A program made the translations under genes and the position numbers. This document shows positions 8,166-17,963 of a stretch of 64,000 bases of DNA, one piece after another; positions within the stretch are counted from its first letter, which is position 1; the number at the start of each line of letters is the position of its first letter. Location of the stretch: NCBI GenBank assembly GCA_965222485.1, contig CBDCUC010000039.1, positions 992,001 through 1,056,000 on the forward strand. The letters run 5' to 3'. The DNA is from CBDCUC01 sp965222485. GTDB taxonomy: Bacteria; Pseudomonadota; Alphaproteobacteria; Rhizobiales; Hyphomicrobiaceae. The notes below the pieces were generated by a model, which saw nothing but the letters and a program-made list of their open reading frames with translations, had not been told where the DNA came from and made no database searches.

Positions 8166-9452
8166 TTACGCTAGATCCCGTTCCGGCAGACGAACAGTGG
8201 CGTTGGCGAGCGCGGCTATGCCTTCGCGCCGCCCAGTGAAACCAAGCCCTTCCGACGTCGTGGCCTTCACCGAAACTCTGTCATTGGCAATCCCGAGCAG
8301 GCCGCTGATACTTTCCCGCATAGCTTCGCGGTGGGGCCCGATTTTCGGTGCCTCGCAGATAACTGTCAGATCGACGGACACAATTTGTCCCCCGCGCGCC
8401 GCAATCCGTTCTACCGCATCAACCAGAAAACGGTCCGAGGCCGCATCTTTCCAAGCCGGGTCGGTTGGGGGGAAGTGCGTGCCAATATCACCCTCAGCGA
8501 TTGCGCCGAGCAACGCGTCAGTAACGGCGTGCAGAACGACATCGGCATCTGAATGCCCATCCAGGCTGGCATCGTGGTCGACCCTGATGCCTCCGAGCGT
8601 TACGTGGTTACCAGCCTTAAACCGGTGTACGTCGAAACCGGTACCGTTTCTATATTCGTACGCGCCGGCGCCACCAACCATCCGGTCCGCCATTACCAAG
8701 TCCTCTCGCGTAGTCAGCTTTTCGTTCTGTCTTGAGCCTTCGACGACCTTCACGCGATGCCCCACCCACTCCACCAGCGCTGAGTCATCGGTAAAGTCGG
8801 TCCTGCCTGCAGTTGCCGCCTGTTCATGCGCAGAGCAAATGAGCCCAAAGTGAAAACCTTGCGGTGTCTGCGCCCGCCAAAGACCGGTGCGGTCGACGGT
8901 CCCGCTCACGCGATTGGTGCTGTCCACGTTCTTGAGCGTATCAGCGAGAGGCATCGCAGCAACAACTGCGGGGTCAGAACGCAGGCCCGCAACAACACGG
9001 CCAATAACATCATCGTCTACAAAGGGCCGCGCTGCATCGTGTATGAGCACAGCGTCGATACTGTTATCCCCCTCAATTGCTGTCAGAGCCTGCAAACCAG
9101 CTGACACGGACATCTGGCGTGTTGCGCCTCCAGTAACTGGCTCAAGAAGCATACCGGGCTCAACAGCCGCTCCCGGCGGCTCTGAGATCGCAGCCACGGC
9201 TGCACCATAAAGGGGTCGGTCTGCTGCGCTGATGACAACCTGGATGAGGTTGATATCAGGGTGCAACGAAAAAGCGCGCAGCGTATGGGTCAAGACAGGC
9301 AATCCACCAATGCGCTGATATTGCTTGGGCGGCTGCGATGCGATAGCGCCTCCGCCGCCGGCCCGCGTCCCCTGGCCCGCAGCGACAATCAAAGCGGCAA
9401 TCCTCACCGGCGTCCTGTCCTTATCATTCAGGTTTGCTGCACCCACTGTCAC
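8166..9452 (-). CDS. ispDF: Bifunctional IspD/IspF, MEP isoprenoid pathway
   Basis: Fused enzyme of 428 residues for two steps of the MEP pathway. The IspD half (about 17-245) makes CDP-methylerythritol and shows AALIVAAGQGTRAGGG, the PPKQYQRIGG loop and DAVLIHDAARPFVDDDV. The IspF half (about 265-428) cyclises the diphosphate. It carries the metal-binding GTGFDVHRF, LGGIRVDHDASLDGHSDADV, IGTHFPPTDPAWKDA and the C-terminal substrate loop. The fusion is common in alphaproteobacteria and some epsilonproteobacteria. GTG 9452 is used here; a GTG at residue 16, preceded by AGGACAGGA, begins closer to the IspD fold and cannot be excluded. It is divergent from dusB. Confidence 0.96.
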   Translation of the reverse strand: MTVGAANLNDKDRTPVRIAALIVAAGQGTRAGGGGAIASQPPKQYQRIGGLPVLTHTLRAFSLHPDINLIQVVISAADRPLYGAAVAAISEPPGAAVEPGMLLEPVTGGATRQMSVSAGLQALTAIEGDNSIDAVLIHDAARPFVDDDVIGRVVAGLRSDPAVVAAMPLADTLKNVDSTNRVSGTVDRTGLWRAQTPQGFHFGLICSAHEQAATAGRTDFTDDSALVEWVGHRVKVVEGSRQNEKLTTREDLVMADRMVGGAGAYEYRNGTGFDVHRFKAGNHVTLGGIRVDHDASLDGHSDADVVLHAVTDALLGAIAEGDIGTHFPPTDPAWKDAASDRFLVDAVERIAARGGQIVSVDLTVICEAPKIGPHREAMRESISGLLGIANDRVSVKATTSEGLGFTGRREGIAALANATVRLPERDLA

Positions 9453-9587
9453 ACCGATCCATAAAGAGCAGGTCCCCAGTAGGCAATTGTGGAAACCAAA
9501 TTGCGCACTTGCGAAATTGTCGCCAAACGCCTAATGTGCCCAATGACAAGGCACACGAGATATATGCACAAATTTTGAGCGAAACGA

Positions 9588-10598
9588 ATGGAAGCGGCCA
9601 ACACGCAGGCTCTTGGAATAGGCTCGGTCTCGGTTCCAAACAGGGTTTTCTTCGCGCCCATGTCAGGCGTCACGGATTTGCCCTTCCGGCGTCTTGCCCA
9701 CCGCCTCGGTGCTGGGCTTGTTGTCTCCGAGATGGTTGCCAGCGAAGAACTGGTCGCCAGACGACGCGATGTCTTGCGCCGCACGCTTGGCCGCGACCTT
9801 GCGCCCTTTGCGATACAACTTGCAGGTCGCGAGGCGCGCTGGATGGCAGAGGGTGCGCGTATTTCCGAAGGGTTGGGCGCTGATATCATCGACATCAACA
9901 TGGGCTGTCCGGCACGCGAGGTCACCGGGAAACTGTCCGGCAGTGCCTTGATGCGCAATCTCGATCACGCCTTGTCGCTTATCGAGGCCGTCGTCGCCGC
10001 AGTCAAAGTTCCTGTCACTTTGAAGATGCGGCTCGGTTGGGACGAAAAGTCGATCAATGCCCCACAACTTGCCAAGCGCGCGGAGGCAGCCGGTGTCAGG
10101 CTGATCACGGTGCATGCCCGTACGCGATGTCAGTTCTTCAAGGGGCAGGCAGACTGGTCGCGCATTGCTGAGGTCAAGTCGGCAGTGACGGTCCCAGTCG
10201 TGGTCAACGGCGACATCTGCTCAACTGCCGACGCCCGCCGCGCCATCGCCGCATCTGGTGCTGACGCCGTCATGATCGGTCGTGGCGGATACGGCGCGCC
10301 ATGGATGCCCCGTCTCATTGCAAATGACCTTGTGAGCGGTACGACCAGTGCTCCGCCGACGTTACACGACCAGCGCACAATCGCTCTTGAGCACATCGAA
10401 GCCATGCTCCTCCACTACGGGCGCGAGTTGGGCTTGCGCAACGCACGCAAGCACATCTGTTGGTATCTGGAAAAGACCGGCGCGAAGGCAGACATTGTGA
10501 AGACCTGGCGCCGCCGCCTGTGCACAAACGAAAACGCAGAAACCGTACTCAACGATCTGGCTCGTTTCTATACCGAACGAGGCGAGGCTGCGGCATGA
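9588..10598 (+). CDS. dusB: tRNA-dihydrouridine synthase DusB (NifR3)
   Basis: FMN-dependent TIM-barrel enzyme of 336 residues that reduces uridines in the tRNA D-loop; historically named nifR3 where it precedes ntrB. Motifs: VFFAPMSGVTDLPFRRL at the FMN site; IDINMGCPAREVTGKLSGSA with the catalytic cysteine (GCP); LKMRLGWDE; TVHARTRCQFFKGQADW; and VNGDICSTADARRAI with IGRGGYGAPWMP for phosphate binding. A C-terminal helical domain follows. Its stop codon overlaps the ntrB start (ATGA), so translation is coupled and dusB is the first gene of the ntr operon. Confidence 0.95.
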   Translation: MEAANTQALGIGSVSVPNRVFFAPMSGVTDLPFRRLAHRLGAGLVVSEMVASEELVARRRDVLRRTLGRDLAPFAIQLAGREARWMAEGARISEGLGADIIDINMGCPAREVTGKLSGSALMRNLDHALSLIEAVVAAVKVPVTLKMRLGWDEKSINAPQLAKRAEAAGVRLITVHARTRCQFFKGQADWSRIAEVKSAVTVPVVVNGDICSTADARRAIAASGADAVMIGRGGYGAPWMPRLIANDLVSGTTSAPPTLHDQRTIALEHIEAMLLHYGRELGLRNARKHICWYLEKTGAKADIVKTWRRRLCTNENAETVLNDLARFYTERGEAAA

Positions 10599-11872
10599 GC
10601 GCGTCCACAAAAAAAGCGACGGCGAAAAAGCGGGCAGCGCCAAAATCTGCAACGCGCACGAAGGCGTCATCTGGGCGCACGAATGCCAAGCGACCACCGG
10701 CACAAAGGACCGATACAGCTCCAGGCGCCAGATCCGCTGTGGCTCAGAGGCGCGAGCCTGTTGTTCACGAGCTGCTGCTAGCCGCGCTCCCGCATCCCGT
10801 CCTCCTTCTCAATGAGGACAACCATTTCGTTTACGCAAATCCCCCCGCGGAAGCCTTTCTGTCGACCAGCATGGCAATGCTCAAACGCCAGCGATTGGAT
10901 GATGTGGTCGCATTCGGATGTCCTTTGCTCGGGCTTGTTGATCAGGTTCGCAACCATGGCTCGACGGTGAATGAGTACGCCGTCGAAATGCTCGCCCCGC
11001 GCTTCGCCGCCCCCAAGTTGATTGACGTCTACGGCGGCCCAATGCCCGAACACCCTGGCCTGGTCGTCATGATGCTCCAGCAGCGCAGTATGGCCGTTAT
11101 GATTGAGCGCCAGTTGACCCACCGCGCCTCGGCTCGTTCTGTCTCCGGTATGGCCGCCGTCCTGGCGCACGAGATCAAAAATCCGCTCTCAGGCATCCGC
11201 GGCGCAGCCCAACTTCTGGAACACTCACTTCTCGACGAAGATCGGGCACTGACGCAGCTGATCTGCACAGAAACCGATCGGATCCGCGGTCTCGTCGACC
11301 GAATGGAAGTGTTCGGGGATGAGCGGCCACTAAACAAGGAACCTGTGAATATTCACACAGTCCTTGATCACGTTTGCAAACTGGCGCGTAGCGGCTTCGG
11401 CTCGGGTCTACAAATTGTTGAGGATTACGATCCCTCACTTCCACCGGTACCAGGTCACCGCGACAAGCTGGTGCAGGCACTGCTCAATCTCGTGAAGAAT
11501 GCTGTGGAGGCACTACACGACAAATCCGAGGGAGGCAGAGTCACGGTGCGCACAGCCTTCCGTCCCGGTGTGCGTATGGCGCAGGCAGGAAGCGATAGGC
11601 GCATTGCATTGCCGATGCTGATTGAGGTGGAGGACAACGGAGGCGGCATAAAGGAGCATGTCCGCCCGCACCTGTTTGATCCGTTTGTTACGACCAAGCC
11701 TGCTGGAACCGGTCTCGGCCTCGCCCTCGTGGCCAAGATTGTGGCTGACCATGGCGGCATCATCGAATGCGACAGCGAACCGAAAAAGACAGTGTTCCGT
11801 ATTCTTTTACCGCTGCAAGAAAGCCTGACGCCAACGGCGGCTGACAAAATTAGCAAGAACCGAGGAACGTGA
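10595..11872 (+). CDS. ntrB: Nitrogen sensor histidine kinase NtrB with basic N-terminal extension
   Basis: Cytoplasmic kinase/phosphatase of 425 residues that phosphorylates NtrC under nitrogen limitation, under control of PII proteins. Order of parts: an N-terminal extension of about 55 residues rich in Lys, Ala, Arg and Thr; a PAS-like domain (LLNEDNHFVYANPPAEAF); dimerisation/phosphoacceptor helix with H-box VLAHEIKNPLSGIRG; N-box LLNLVKNAVEAL; G1 VEDNGGGIKEH; F-box LFDPFVTTK; and G2 GTGLGLALV. ATG 10595 overlaps the dusB stop. The extension looks histone-H1-like and is unusual for NtrB, whose catalytic core is otherwise standard. The ntrC start overlaps its stop. Confidence 0.96.
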   Translation: MSASTKKATAKKRAAPKSATRTKASSGRTNAKRPPAQRTDTAPGARSAVAQRREPVVHELLLAALPHPVLLLNEDNHFVYANPPAEAFLSTSMAMLKRQRLDDVVAFGCPLLGLVDQVRNHGSTVNEYAVEMLAPRFAAPKLIDVYGGPMPEHPGLVVMMLQQRSMAVMIERQLTHRASARSVSGMAAVLAHEIKNPLSGIRGAAQLLEHSLLDEDRALTQLICTETDRIRGLVDRMEVFGDERPLNKEPVNIHTVLDHVCKLARSGFGSGLQIVEDYDPSLPPVPGHRDKLVQALLNLVKNAVEALHDKSEGGRVTVRTAFRPGVRMAQAGSDRRIALPMLIEVEDNGGGIKEHVRPHLFDPFVTTKPAGTGLGLALVAKIVADHGGIIECDSEPKKTVFRILLPLQESLTPTAADKISKNRGT

Positions 11873-13317
11873 TGGCACAAGGCACCATACTCATCGCGGA
11901 CGATGACACCGCCATCCGAACGGTGCTGAACCAAGCCTTGGCACGCGCAGGCTATGCGCCGCGCGCAACCGGTAATGCGGCAACGCTTTGGCGCTGGGTC
12001 TCACAGGGCGAAGGAGATGCCATCATCACAGATGTCGTGATGCCCGATGAAAACGCCTTCGACCTCATCCCCAGGATCAAGAAACTGAGGCCCGAACTTC
12101 CCATCATCGTCATGAGCGCCCAGAACACTCTGATGACCGCGCTAACCGCGGCCGAAAAGGGCGCGTTCGAGTACCTTCCAAAGCCGTTCGACCTTAATGA
12201 ACTGATTGCCGTCGTTGCCCGGGCCCTCTCCGAACCCGGTCGTAAACCTGTACGCTCTGACGCCGAAACCGAAGCCGATGAATTGCCATTGATTGGCAGA
12301 TCGCATGCCATGCAAGAGATCTACCGCGTATTGGCACGGCTGACGCAGACCGATCTAACCGTAATGATCAATGGTGAGAGCGGTACGGGAAAGGAACTCG
12401 TTGCGCGCGTGCTGCATGACCACGGCAAACGGCGCCAGGGCCCGTTCGTCGCACTCAACATGGCGGCGATACCGCGCGAACTTATCGAGAGCGAATTGTT
12501 CGGCCATGAAAAAGGAGCCTTCACCGGTGCGCAAACCCGTTCCCAGGGCAGGTTTGAGCAAGCCGAAGGCGGAACGCTTTTCCTAGATGAAATCGGGGAC
12601 ATGCCGCTGGAAGCACAGACGCGTTTGCTGCGCGTGCTCCAACAGGGCGAATACACAACCGTCGGCGGCAAGACGCCAATCAAAACCAATGTCCGTATCA
12701 TCGCGGCGACCCACCGGGATCTGAAAACCCAAATTCAACAGGGACTGTTTCGCGAAGACCTGTACTACCGCTTAAACGTCGTCCCGCTCCGGATACCTCC
12801 ACTGCGGGAGCGAAGCGAGGATATCGGCGATCTGGTTCGTCACTTCCTACGCATCTCCGCGCGCGAAGGATTGGGACAACGAACCATACAGTCAGCGGCG
12901 ATAGAACGGCTGAAGTCCTATCGCTGGCCGGGCAATGTACGGGAGTTGGAAAATCTCGTTCGCCGCCTCGTGGCCTTAAACAGCGAAGACGTGCTCACAG
13001 CCGAAATGATTGAGTCCGAACTGGCTGAGAACGCTGTCCTGGATGCACCTGACGCATCCGAGTCTCCAAAAGACTTGTCTGAATTGGTCGAACAATTCCT
13101 TGCAAATTATTTCGCCGGATTCGGAAAGGAGCTGCCACCTCCGGGGCTTTACGAGCGCGTGATCAGAGACGTGGAGTTGCCTCTGCTTAACGCTGCTCTT
13201 GCTGCAACCCGCGGCAACCAGATAAAGGCCGCCGAATTGCTGGGCCTGAACCGGAACACCCTACGCTCCCGCATCAAGCAGTTGGACATCCGTGTCCTGC
13301 GTACGCCGCAAACCTGA
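11872..13317 (+). CDS. ntrC: Nitrogen regulator NtrC, sigma-54 activator
   Basis: 481-residue enhancer-binding response regulator that activates sigma-54 promoters of nitrogen-assimilation genes. The receiver domain is at the N-terminus (ILIADDDTAIRTVL, phosphoacceptor in IITDVVMPDEN, lysine in LPKPFDL). The AAA+ domain has Walker A GESGTGKELVAR, the sigma-54 contact loop GAFTGA in full (EKGAFTGAQ), Walker B GTLFLDEIGDMP and the R-finger region FREDLYYRLNVVP. The Fis-type helix-turn-helix is at the end (QIKAAELLGLNRNTLRSRI). ATG 11872 shares one base with the ntrB stop (TGATG) and has GAGGAA just upstream. All functional residues are intact. Confidence 0.97.
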   Translation: MAQGTILIADDDTAIRTVLNQALARAGYAPRATGNAATLWRWVSQGEGDAIITDVVMPDENAFDLIPRIKKLRPELPIIVMSAQNTLMTALTAAEKGAFEYLPKPFDLNELIAVVARALSEPGRKPVRSDAETEADELPLIGRSHAMQEIYRVLARLTQTDLTVMINGESGTGKELVARVLHDHGKRRQGPFVALNMAAIPRELIESELFGHEKGAFTGAQTRSQGRFEQAEGGTLFLDEIGDMPLEAQTRLLRVLQQGEYTTVGGKTPIKTNVRIIAATHRDLKTQIQQGLFREDLYYRLNVVPLRIPPLRERSEDIGDLVRHFLRISAREGLGQRTIQSAAIERLKSYRWPGNVRELENLVRRLVALNSEDVLTAEMIESELAENAVLDAPDASESPKDLSELVEQFLANYFAGFGKELPPPGLYERVIRDVELPLLNAALAATRGNQIKAAELLGLNRNTLRSRIKQLDIRVLRTPQT

Positions 13318-13743
13318 CATTAATTAACGCCCCGCTTGCGCACGCTTATTGCGTGAAGACCAGCCTTGCCACCAACGTTTCGAAATTTGCGTTTGACCGG
13401 GCTAGATGCCGATCCATTCTTCTGGGAGACCGCCCCCGGTTCTCTCCGGGTACCGGCTAAACCTGGGCACTTCGTGCACAATATCTTCCACGAACAAATT
13501 TCACTGTTGCCAACTTTGTCGCGAAAATGTCACGGTTTGGCGCTTTGCTGTGATCGCCGCGCGTCAGTGTGGCGAATTCCACCGGCCAACATGACGGGCA
13601 ATCACCAAAAACTGTGACTGTTTTCCCTCAAAAGATGCCGGTATGCCACTGAGGATGCTAATGGAATTGAAGCCGATCGAAATTTTGGCGGCCGCCTCAT
13701 GGCATCGTGGCGGAACAGCGCGCCTATGGCGAGGGCCGCGCCG
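13318..13743. other. Gap between ntrBC and ntrYX
   Basis: This 426-bp stretch separates ntrC from ntrY, genes that are often nearly contiguous in related bacteria. I see no supported gene. It holds a small hairpin (CACGC-TTATT-GCGTG near 13340) and no T-tract terminator. It may carry a separate ntrYX promoter; I cannot name one. Confidence 0.4.
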
Positions 13744-16041
13744 ATGACGATGAATGAAATCGGCTACCGGACCGATAGGGATTTGGATGCGGCTAGTTCG
13801 CCACTGATTTACACCTCCGATCGCGCATTCTGGCTTGGGCTCGCCACGGTCCTGTTGTCGCTCATTTCAGCGCTGTTTACGTTCCTGATCCTCACCGGCC
13901 TGACACCCATTACGCCTGTCAAATCAGTCGTCGTCGGCGTTTTGTTTGTCAATGTCCTGCTGATCGCCGCCATGATTGCTGTTATTTCCTGGCAGGTGGC
14001 TGGCCTGATGCGTGCCTGGCGTGAAAAGACAGCCGGCGCACGTCTGCATATACGCATTGTGGCACTGTTCTCAGTAATCGCAGCGCTTCCCGCAATTTTA
14101 TTGGCGATCGGAGCGACGGTCTCTTTCTCGCGCTCGTTGGACAGTTGGTTCTCTCAACGCATCCGTCTGATCATAAACGACTCCGTAAGTGTGGCGAACA
14201 CGTACGTCAACGAGCACGGCCAGGTCATCCGCAACGACGTCTTAAACATGGCGCGTGACATTGATGCAGCCACAAAAACGGTCAGTGATAAACCCAAGAA
14301 GCTGCATCAACTGCTCATCTCACAGGCTGGCCTGCGCGATCTTCCGTTTGCCTACATTATCGACGGCAACGGCGAGCCGATCGTCAAAGGCCTGGATGAC
14401 CCCAAGCGGCCGTTTGCACGCCCGACGCGCGCCGCGATCGACGAAGCGCGAGCGGACCAAGTCCCACTTTCGTTGTCCGACAAGACGTTCAGAATTTCTG
14501 CGATTACGAAGCTGAAAAGCCTTGAAGATCGGTTCCTGTACGTCGGCCGCCCAATCAGCAAAGAGGTGATCCGTCACCAAACACGGACTGCTCAGAATGC
14601 GCAGGAATACACCCACCTGCGCCGCAACCGTGGTGGGCTGAAATGGGCTCACGCCCTGATGTACCTGACCATCTCTATGACAGCCTTGCTGGCGGCAATC
14701 TGGGCGGGCATGTGGTTTGCGGCACGCTTTGTCGCGCCCATTCGCCGCCTCATCACAGCGGCCCAGTTGATCTCGAAAGGTGACTTGCAGGTGGCCTTGC
14801 CGGAACGGCGGGGGGAGGGCGATCTGCGCCGTCTCTCACAGACCTTCAACACCATGACGCGCGAACTAAAACACCAGCGGGATGCGCTCGTCACGGCAAA
14901 TGAACAGCTTCTTGAGCGCAGGCGTTTCATGGAGGCTGTGCTTTCCGGAGTTTCCGCCGGCGTCATCGGTCTCGACGCAAAGGAACGCGTCACCCTAGTA
15001 TCGCGATCTGCAACCGACCTTTTACATGTGACCGAGCAGGAACTGGTCGGCAAAAAGCTTGATGAAGTGCTCCCTGAGTTCGCTGATGTCGTATCGGCAG
15101 AATCCAAAGCTTCCCGCTACAAAAAGCGAAAGGCGGACGAAGTATCGCTGTCGATTGTCGGCGAGGAGCGCACATTCGCCGTCCGCGTCACGCGCGAACA
15201 GGCGGGCGAGGGCGATGTCGGCCTCGTCGTCACGTTTGATGATATTACCGAGCTCGTATCCGCCCAGCGCACCAGCGCGTGGGCAGACGTCGCGCGGCGC
15301 ATCGCGCATGAAATCAAAAATCCGTTGACGCCAATCATTCTCTCGGTCGGGCGCCTGCGCAAAAACTATGCGCATGTGATCACGGAAAAACAGGACCTGT
15401 TTGAGAAACTCACAACCACGATTGAGCGCCAGGCCGGCGACATCAAAACGATGGTTGATGAATTTGCCGCCTTCGCCCGCATGCCGGACCCGCAAATGGC
15501 AAGCGAGGACCTGCGCGATGCGGTGCAAGAGCCGGTCATTCTGTTTCGTGAGAGCCACCGCCATGTGTCCTACGACCTATCCGTTCCCGATCACCCAATC
15601 CCAGTCTCCATCGACCGCCGGCTGATCACCCAGGCCATAACCAATTTGGTGAAGAACGCCACGGAATCTGTGGAAACCGCCGCTGACAGCGGCTCAAAAC
15701 CTGACGGATGGGTTGGAGCGGTTAATGTCTCTTTGGAGGTGGACGGCGACCGGGCCGTCATCGACGTCTGTGACAACGGCCTGGGCCTACCCAAACAACA
15801 GCGCGCCCGATTAATGGAACCTTACGTCACGACCAAAGGCAATAAAGGCACCGGACTGGGGCTGGCCATGGTGCAAAAAATCACCGAACAGCATGGCGGC
15901 ACAGTGGTGCTGGAGGACATGCACGATGACGATCCCTTGCGACATGGAGCGCGTGTACGCCTAACGCTACCCGCCTCCGCCAGGAATGAGGACAAAGCCA
16001 AGCGCGAAGACGAAAAAACTCTGACCAACAGGGAAGTCTGA
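13744..16041 (+). CDS. ntrY: Membrane sensor histidine kinase NtrY
   Basis: Inner-membrane kinase of about 765 residues, partner of NtrX in nitrogen and redox/oxygen control. Parts in order: three to four N-terminal transmembrane segments, a periplasmic loop (the SRSLDSWFSQRI to FLYVGRPI region), and another transmembrane helix (MYLTISMTALLAAIWAGMWF). Then HAMP, PAS (FMEAVLSGVSAGVIGLDAKE), H-box ADVARRIAHEIKNPLTPI, N-box ITNLVKNATESV, G1 DVCDNGLGLP and G2 GNKGTGLGLAM. The ATG at 13744 has GAGGG eight bases upstream; an in-frame ATG at 13699 would add 15 residues. ntrX follows after 141 bp. Confidence 0.95.
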   Translation: MTMNEIGYRTDRDLDAASSPLIYTSDRAFWLGLATVLLSLISALFTFLILTGLTPITPVKSVVVGVLFVNVLLIAAMIAVISWQVAGLMRAWREKTAGARLHIRIVALFSVIAALPAILLAIGATVSFSRSLDSWFSQRIRLIINDSVSVANTYVNEHGQVIRNDVLNMARDIDAATKTVSDKPKKLHQLLISQAGLRDLPFAYIIDGNGEPIVKGLDDPKRPFARPTRAAIDEARADQVPLSLSDKTFRISAITKLKSLEDRFLYVGRPISKEVIRHQTRTAQNAQEYTHLRRNRGGLKWAHALMYLTISMTALLAAIWAGMWFAARFVAPIRRLITAAQLISKGDLQVALPERRGEGDLRRLSQTFNTMTRELKHQRDALVTANEQLLERRRFMEAVLSGVSAGVIGLDAKERVTLVSRSATDLLHVTEQELVGKKLDEVLPEFADVVSAESKASRYKKRKADEVSLSIVGEERTFAVRVTREQAGEGDVGLVVTFDDITELVSAQRTSAWADVARRIAHEIKNPLTPIILSVGRLRKNYAHVITEKQDLFEKLTTTIERQAGDIKTMVDEFAAFARMPDPQMASEDLRDAVQEPVILFRESHRHVSYDLSVPDHPIPVSIDRRLITQAITNLVKNATESVETAADSGSKPDGWVGAVNVSLEVDGDRAVIDVCDNGLGLPKQQRARLMEPYVTTKGNKGTGLGLAMVQKITEQHGGTVVLEDMHDDDPLRHGARVRLTLPASARNEDKAKREDEKTLTNREV

Positions 16042-16182
16042 TGAAGATAAAAGACTAATGCGATCGAAAAAATGGGCCCGTGCCCAAGTGAAGTGTTTGT
16101 TGTGCCAACAGCGTGGGCGGTCACCTGACCCAAGCGGAGTATGGCAGTAGCTTAAGACTGATGCGTCTCGAAGGAGTGTTAG

Positions 16183-17580
16183 ATGCCGGCAGATATCCTG
16201 ATTGTCGATGACGAGGCCGATATCCGGGACCTGATCGCGGGAATTCTCGAAGATGAAGAACATGCCACGAGGCTTGCGCGCGATAGCGACGAAGCCTTGG
16301 CAGCAATTGAGGAACGCCGTCCCAATCTGGTGATCCTCGATATTTGGCTGCAGGGTAGCCGATTGGACGGCCTGGAAGTGTTGTCTGTCATAAAACGCAC
16401 CTATCCCGATTTGCCTGTCGTCATTATTTCAGGGCACGGCAACATCGAGACGGCCGTTACGGCAATTAAGCGGGGCGCCTACGACTATATCGAAAAGCCT
16501 TTTAAGGCAGACAGGCTGATCCTTGTCGTGCTGCGCGCTTTGGAAGCTTCCCAACTCAAGCGCGAAGTACGTGAACTGCGCGAGCGTACGACGGTTAGCG
16601 CGGAGATGATCGGCAAGTCAGTCGCCATAAACCAACTCAAAAGCAGCATAGAGAAAGTCGCACCCACCAACAGCCGTATTTTGATCCGTGGCTCATCAGG
16701 CTCCGGCAAGGAGCTGGCCGCCCGCGTCATCCACCTAAATTCGCTACGTGCCGGCGGACCCTTCGTCGTGCTCAACGCTGCAGCGATGGCACCGGACCGT
16801 GTCGAAGAAGAACTCTTTGGCACCGAGGATCACAGCGGCGGCGCACGCAAAGTCGGCGCATTGGAAGAAGCCCACGGCGGCACGCTTTACATCGACGAAA
16901 TCGCCGATATGCCGTTGGAGACGCAGGGCAAAGTCCTGCGTGTACTGGTCGAACAGAAGTTTCAGCGTATCGGCGGCACCCAGAAAGTGGCCGTCGACGT
17001 GCGCATCATCTCTTCCACAAGCCGCGATCTGGAACGAGAAATGGGCGAAGGTCGCTTCCGCGAAGATTTATTCCACCGCCTGAATGTCGTCCCGCTTCGT
17101 GTCCCCGGATTGGCCGAACGCCGCGACGATATTCCCGACCTGATCAACTTTTTTGTCGAACAGCTCGCAAACGCCTCTGGCCTCGCCCCGCGGCGTATCG
17201 GCGAAGATGCGATCGCGGTATTGCAGGCTCACGACTGGCCGGGCAATGTCCGCGAACTCCGCAACAACATTGAGCGCTTGATGATTCTCGCCGGCGGCGA
17301 CCCCAACGCAATTATCACCGCCGATATGTTGCCAGATGAGATCGGCTCCAATGTTCCGCTTCCGGTCAATGGAGGAGCTGAGCACTTGATGTCGCTGCCG
17401 CTGCGTGAAGCACGCGAGATATTTGAACGCGAATACCTGCTTGCGCAAATCAATCGTTTTGGTGGCAACATATCTCGCACGGCTGAGTTCGTCGGCATGG
17501 AACGATCCGCATTGCACCGCAAGCTGAGAGCACTGGGCGTGTCATCAGATCACCGCAACGCTGAAGCCCGGCAGGCCTGA
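16183..17580 (+). CDS. ntrX: Response regulator NtrX
   Basis: 465-residue partner of NtrY. The N-terminal receiver domain has acidic pocket ILIVDDEADI, phosphoacceptor in LVILDIWLQGS and lysine in IEKPFKAD. The central AAA+-like domain keeps a Walker A (GSSGSGKELAAR) and Walker B (GTLYIDEIADMP). The sigma-54 contact loop GAFTGA is replaced by a stretch reading EDHSGGARKVG, so direct sigma-54 activation is not expected; this loss is known in alphaproteobacterial NtrX. A Fis-type helix-turn-helix ends the protein (ISRTAEFVGMERSALHRKL). AAGGAG lies seven bases before ATG 16183, a strong ribosome-binding site. Confidence 0.96.
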   Translation: MPADILIVDDEADIRDLIAGILEDEEHATRLARDSDEALAAIEERRPNLVILDIWLQGSRLDGLEVLSVIKRTYPDLPVVIISGHGNIETAVTAIKRGAYDYIEKPFKADRLILVVLRALEASQLKREVRELRERTTVSAEMIGKSVAINQLKSSIEKVAPTNSRILIRGSSGSGKELAARVIHLNSLRAGGPFVVLNAAAMAPDRVEEELFGTEDHSGGARKVGALEEAHGGTLYIDEIADMPLETQGKVLRVLVEQKFQRIGGTQKVAVDVRIISSTSRDLEREMGEGRFREDLFHRLNVVPLRVPGLAERRDDIPDLINFFVEQLANASGLAPRRIGEDAIAVLQAHDWPGNVRELRNNIERLMILAGGDPNAIITADMLPDEIGSNVPLPVNGGAEHLMSLPLREAREIFEREYLLAQINRFGGNISRTAEFVGMERSALHRKLRALGVSSDHRNAEARQA

Positions 17581-17963
17581 GTTCCGGCTGCTCCTGCCCT
17601 CTCGCTGATACAACACATCTTCGCCTGACCCGAGCGTTAACGACCGGTTCCGGGAGACTCCGCAAATCATGCCATGTCTATGCAACCTCGCTGAGGGTGC
17701 TGACTGACACGACACACCTACTCTCAGCGTGTTACAGCCCATCCCATTAATACCGGCAAACAGCGGCATACGGAATTTTGAGAAACGATGTGCGAGTGTG
17801 TCCGTCGCTACCGAATGGTATGCAGAACCACTAGCTGACAAAATCCCTGGCGCAACAACAATTGATGCGAGCAGCGCCGCGGGACAAAACATCAATGAAC
17901 CATCCAGGACCGTACCGGGCCATCATGCTCCGGAATTGGTCTTGATGGGAAGCGGTGAGGCTC
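17581..17963. other. Intergenic gap, no gene seen
   Basis: 383 bp between ntrX and trkA. A weak inverted repeat, CGCTGAG (17689-17695) with CTCAGCG (17723-17729), is the only structure noticed. It has no T-tract. No supported gene. Confidence 0.4.

Noticed and set aside
8089..8853. 254-codon plus-strand open frame
   Set aside because: Antisense to ispDF, which has all catalytic motifs on the minus strand.
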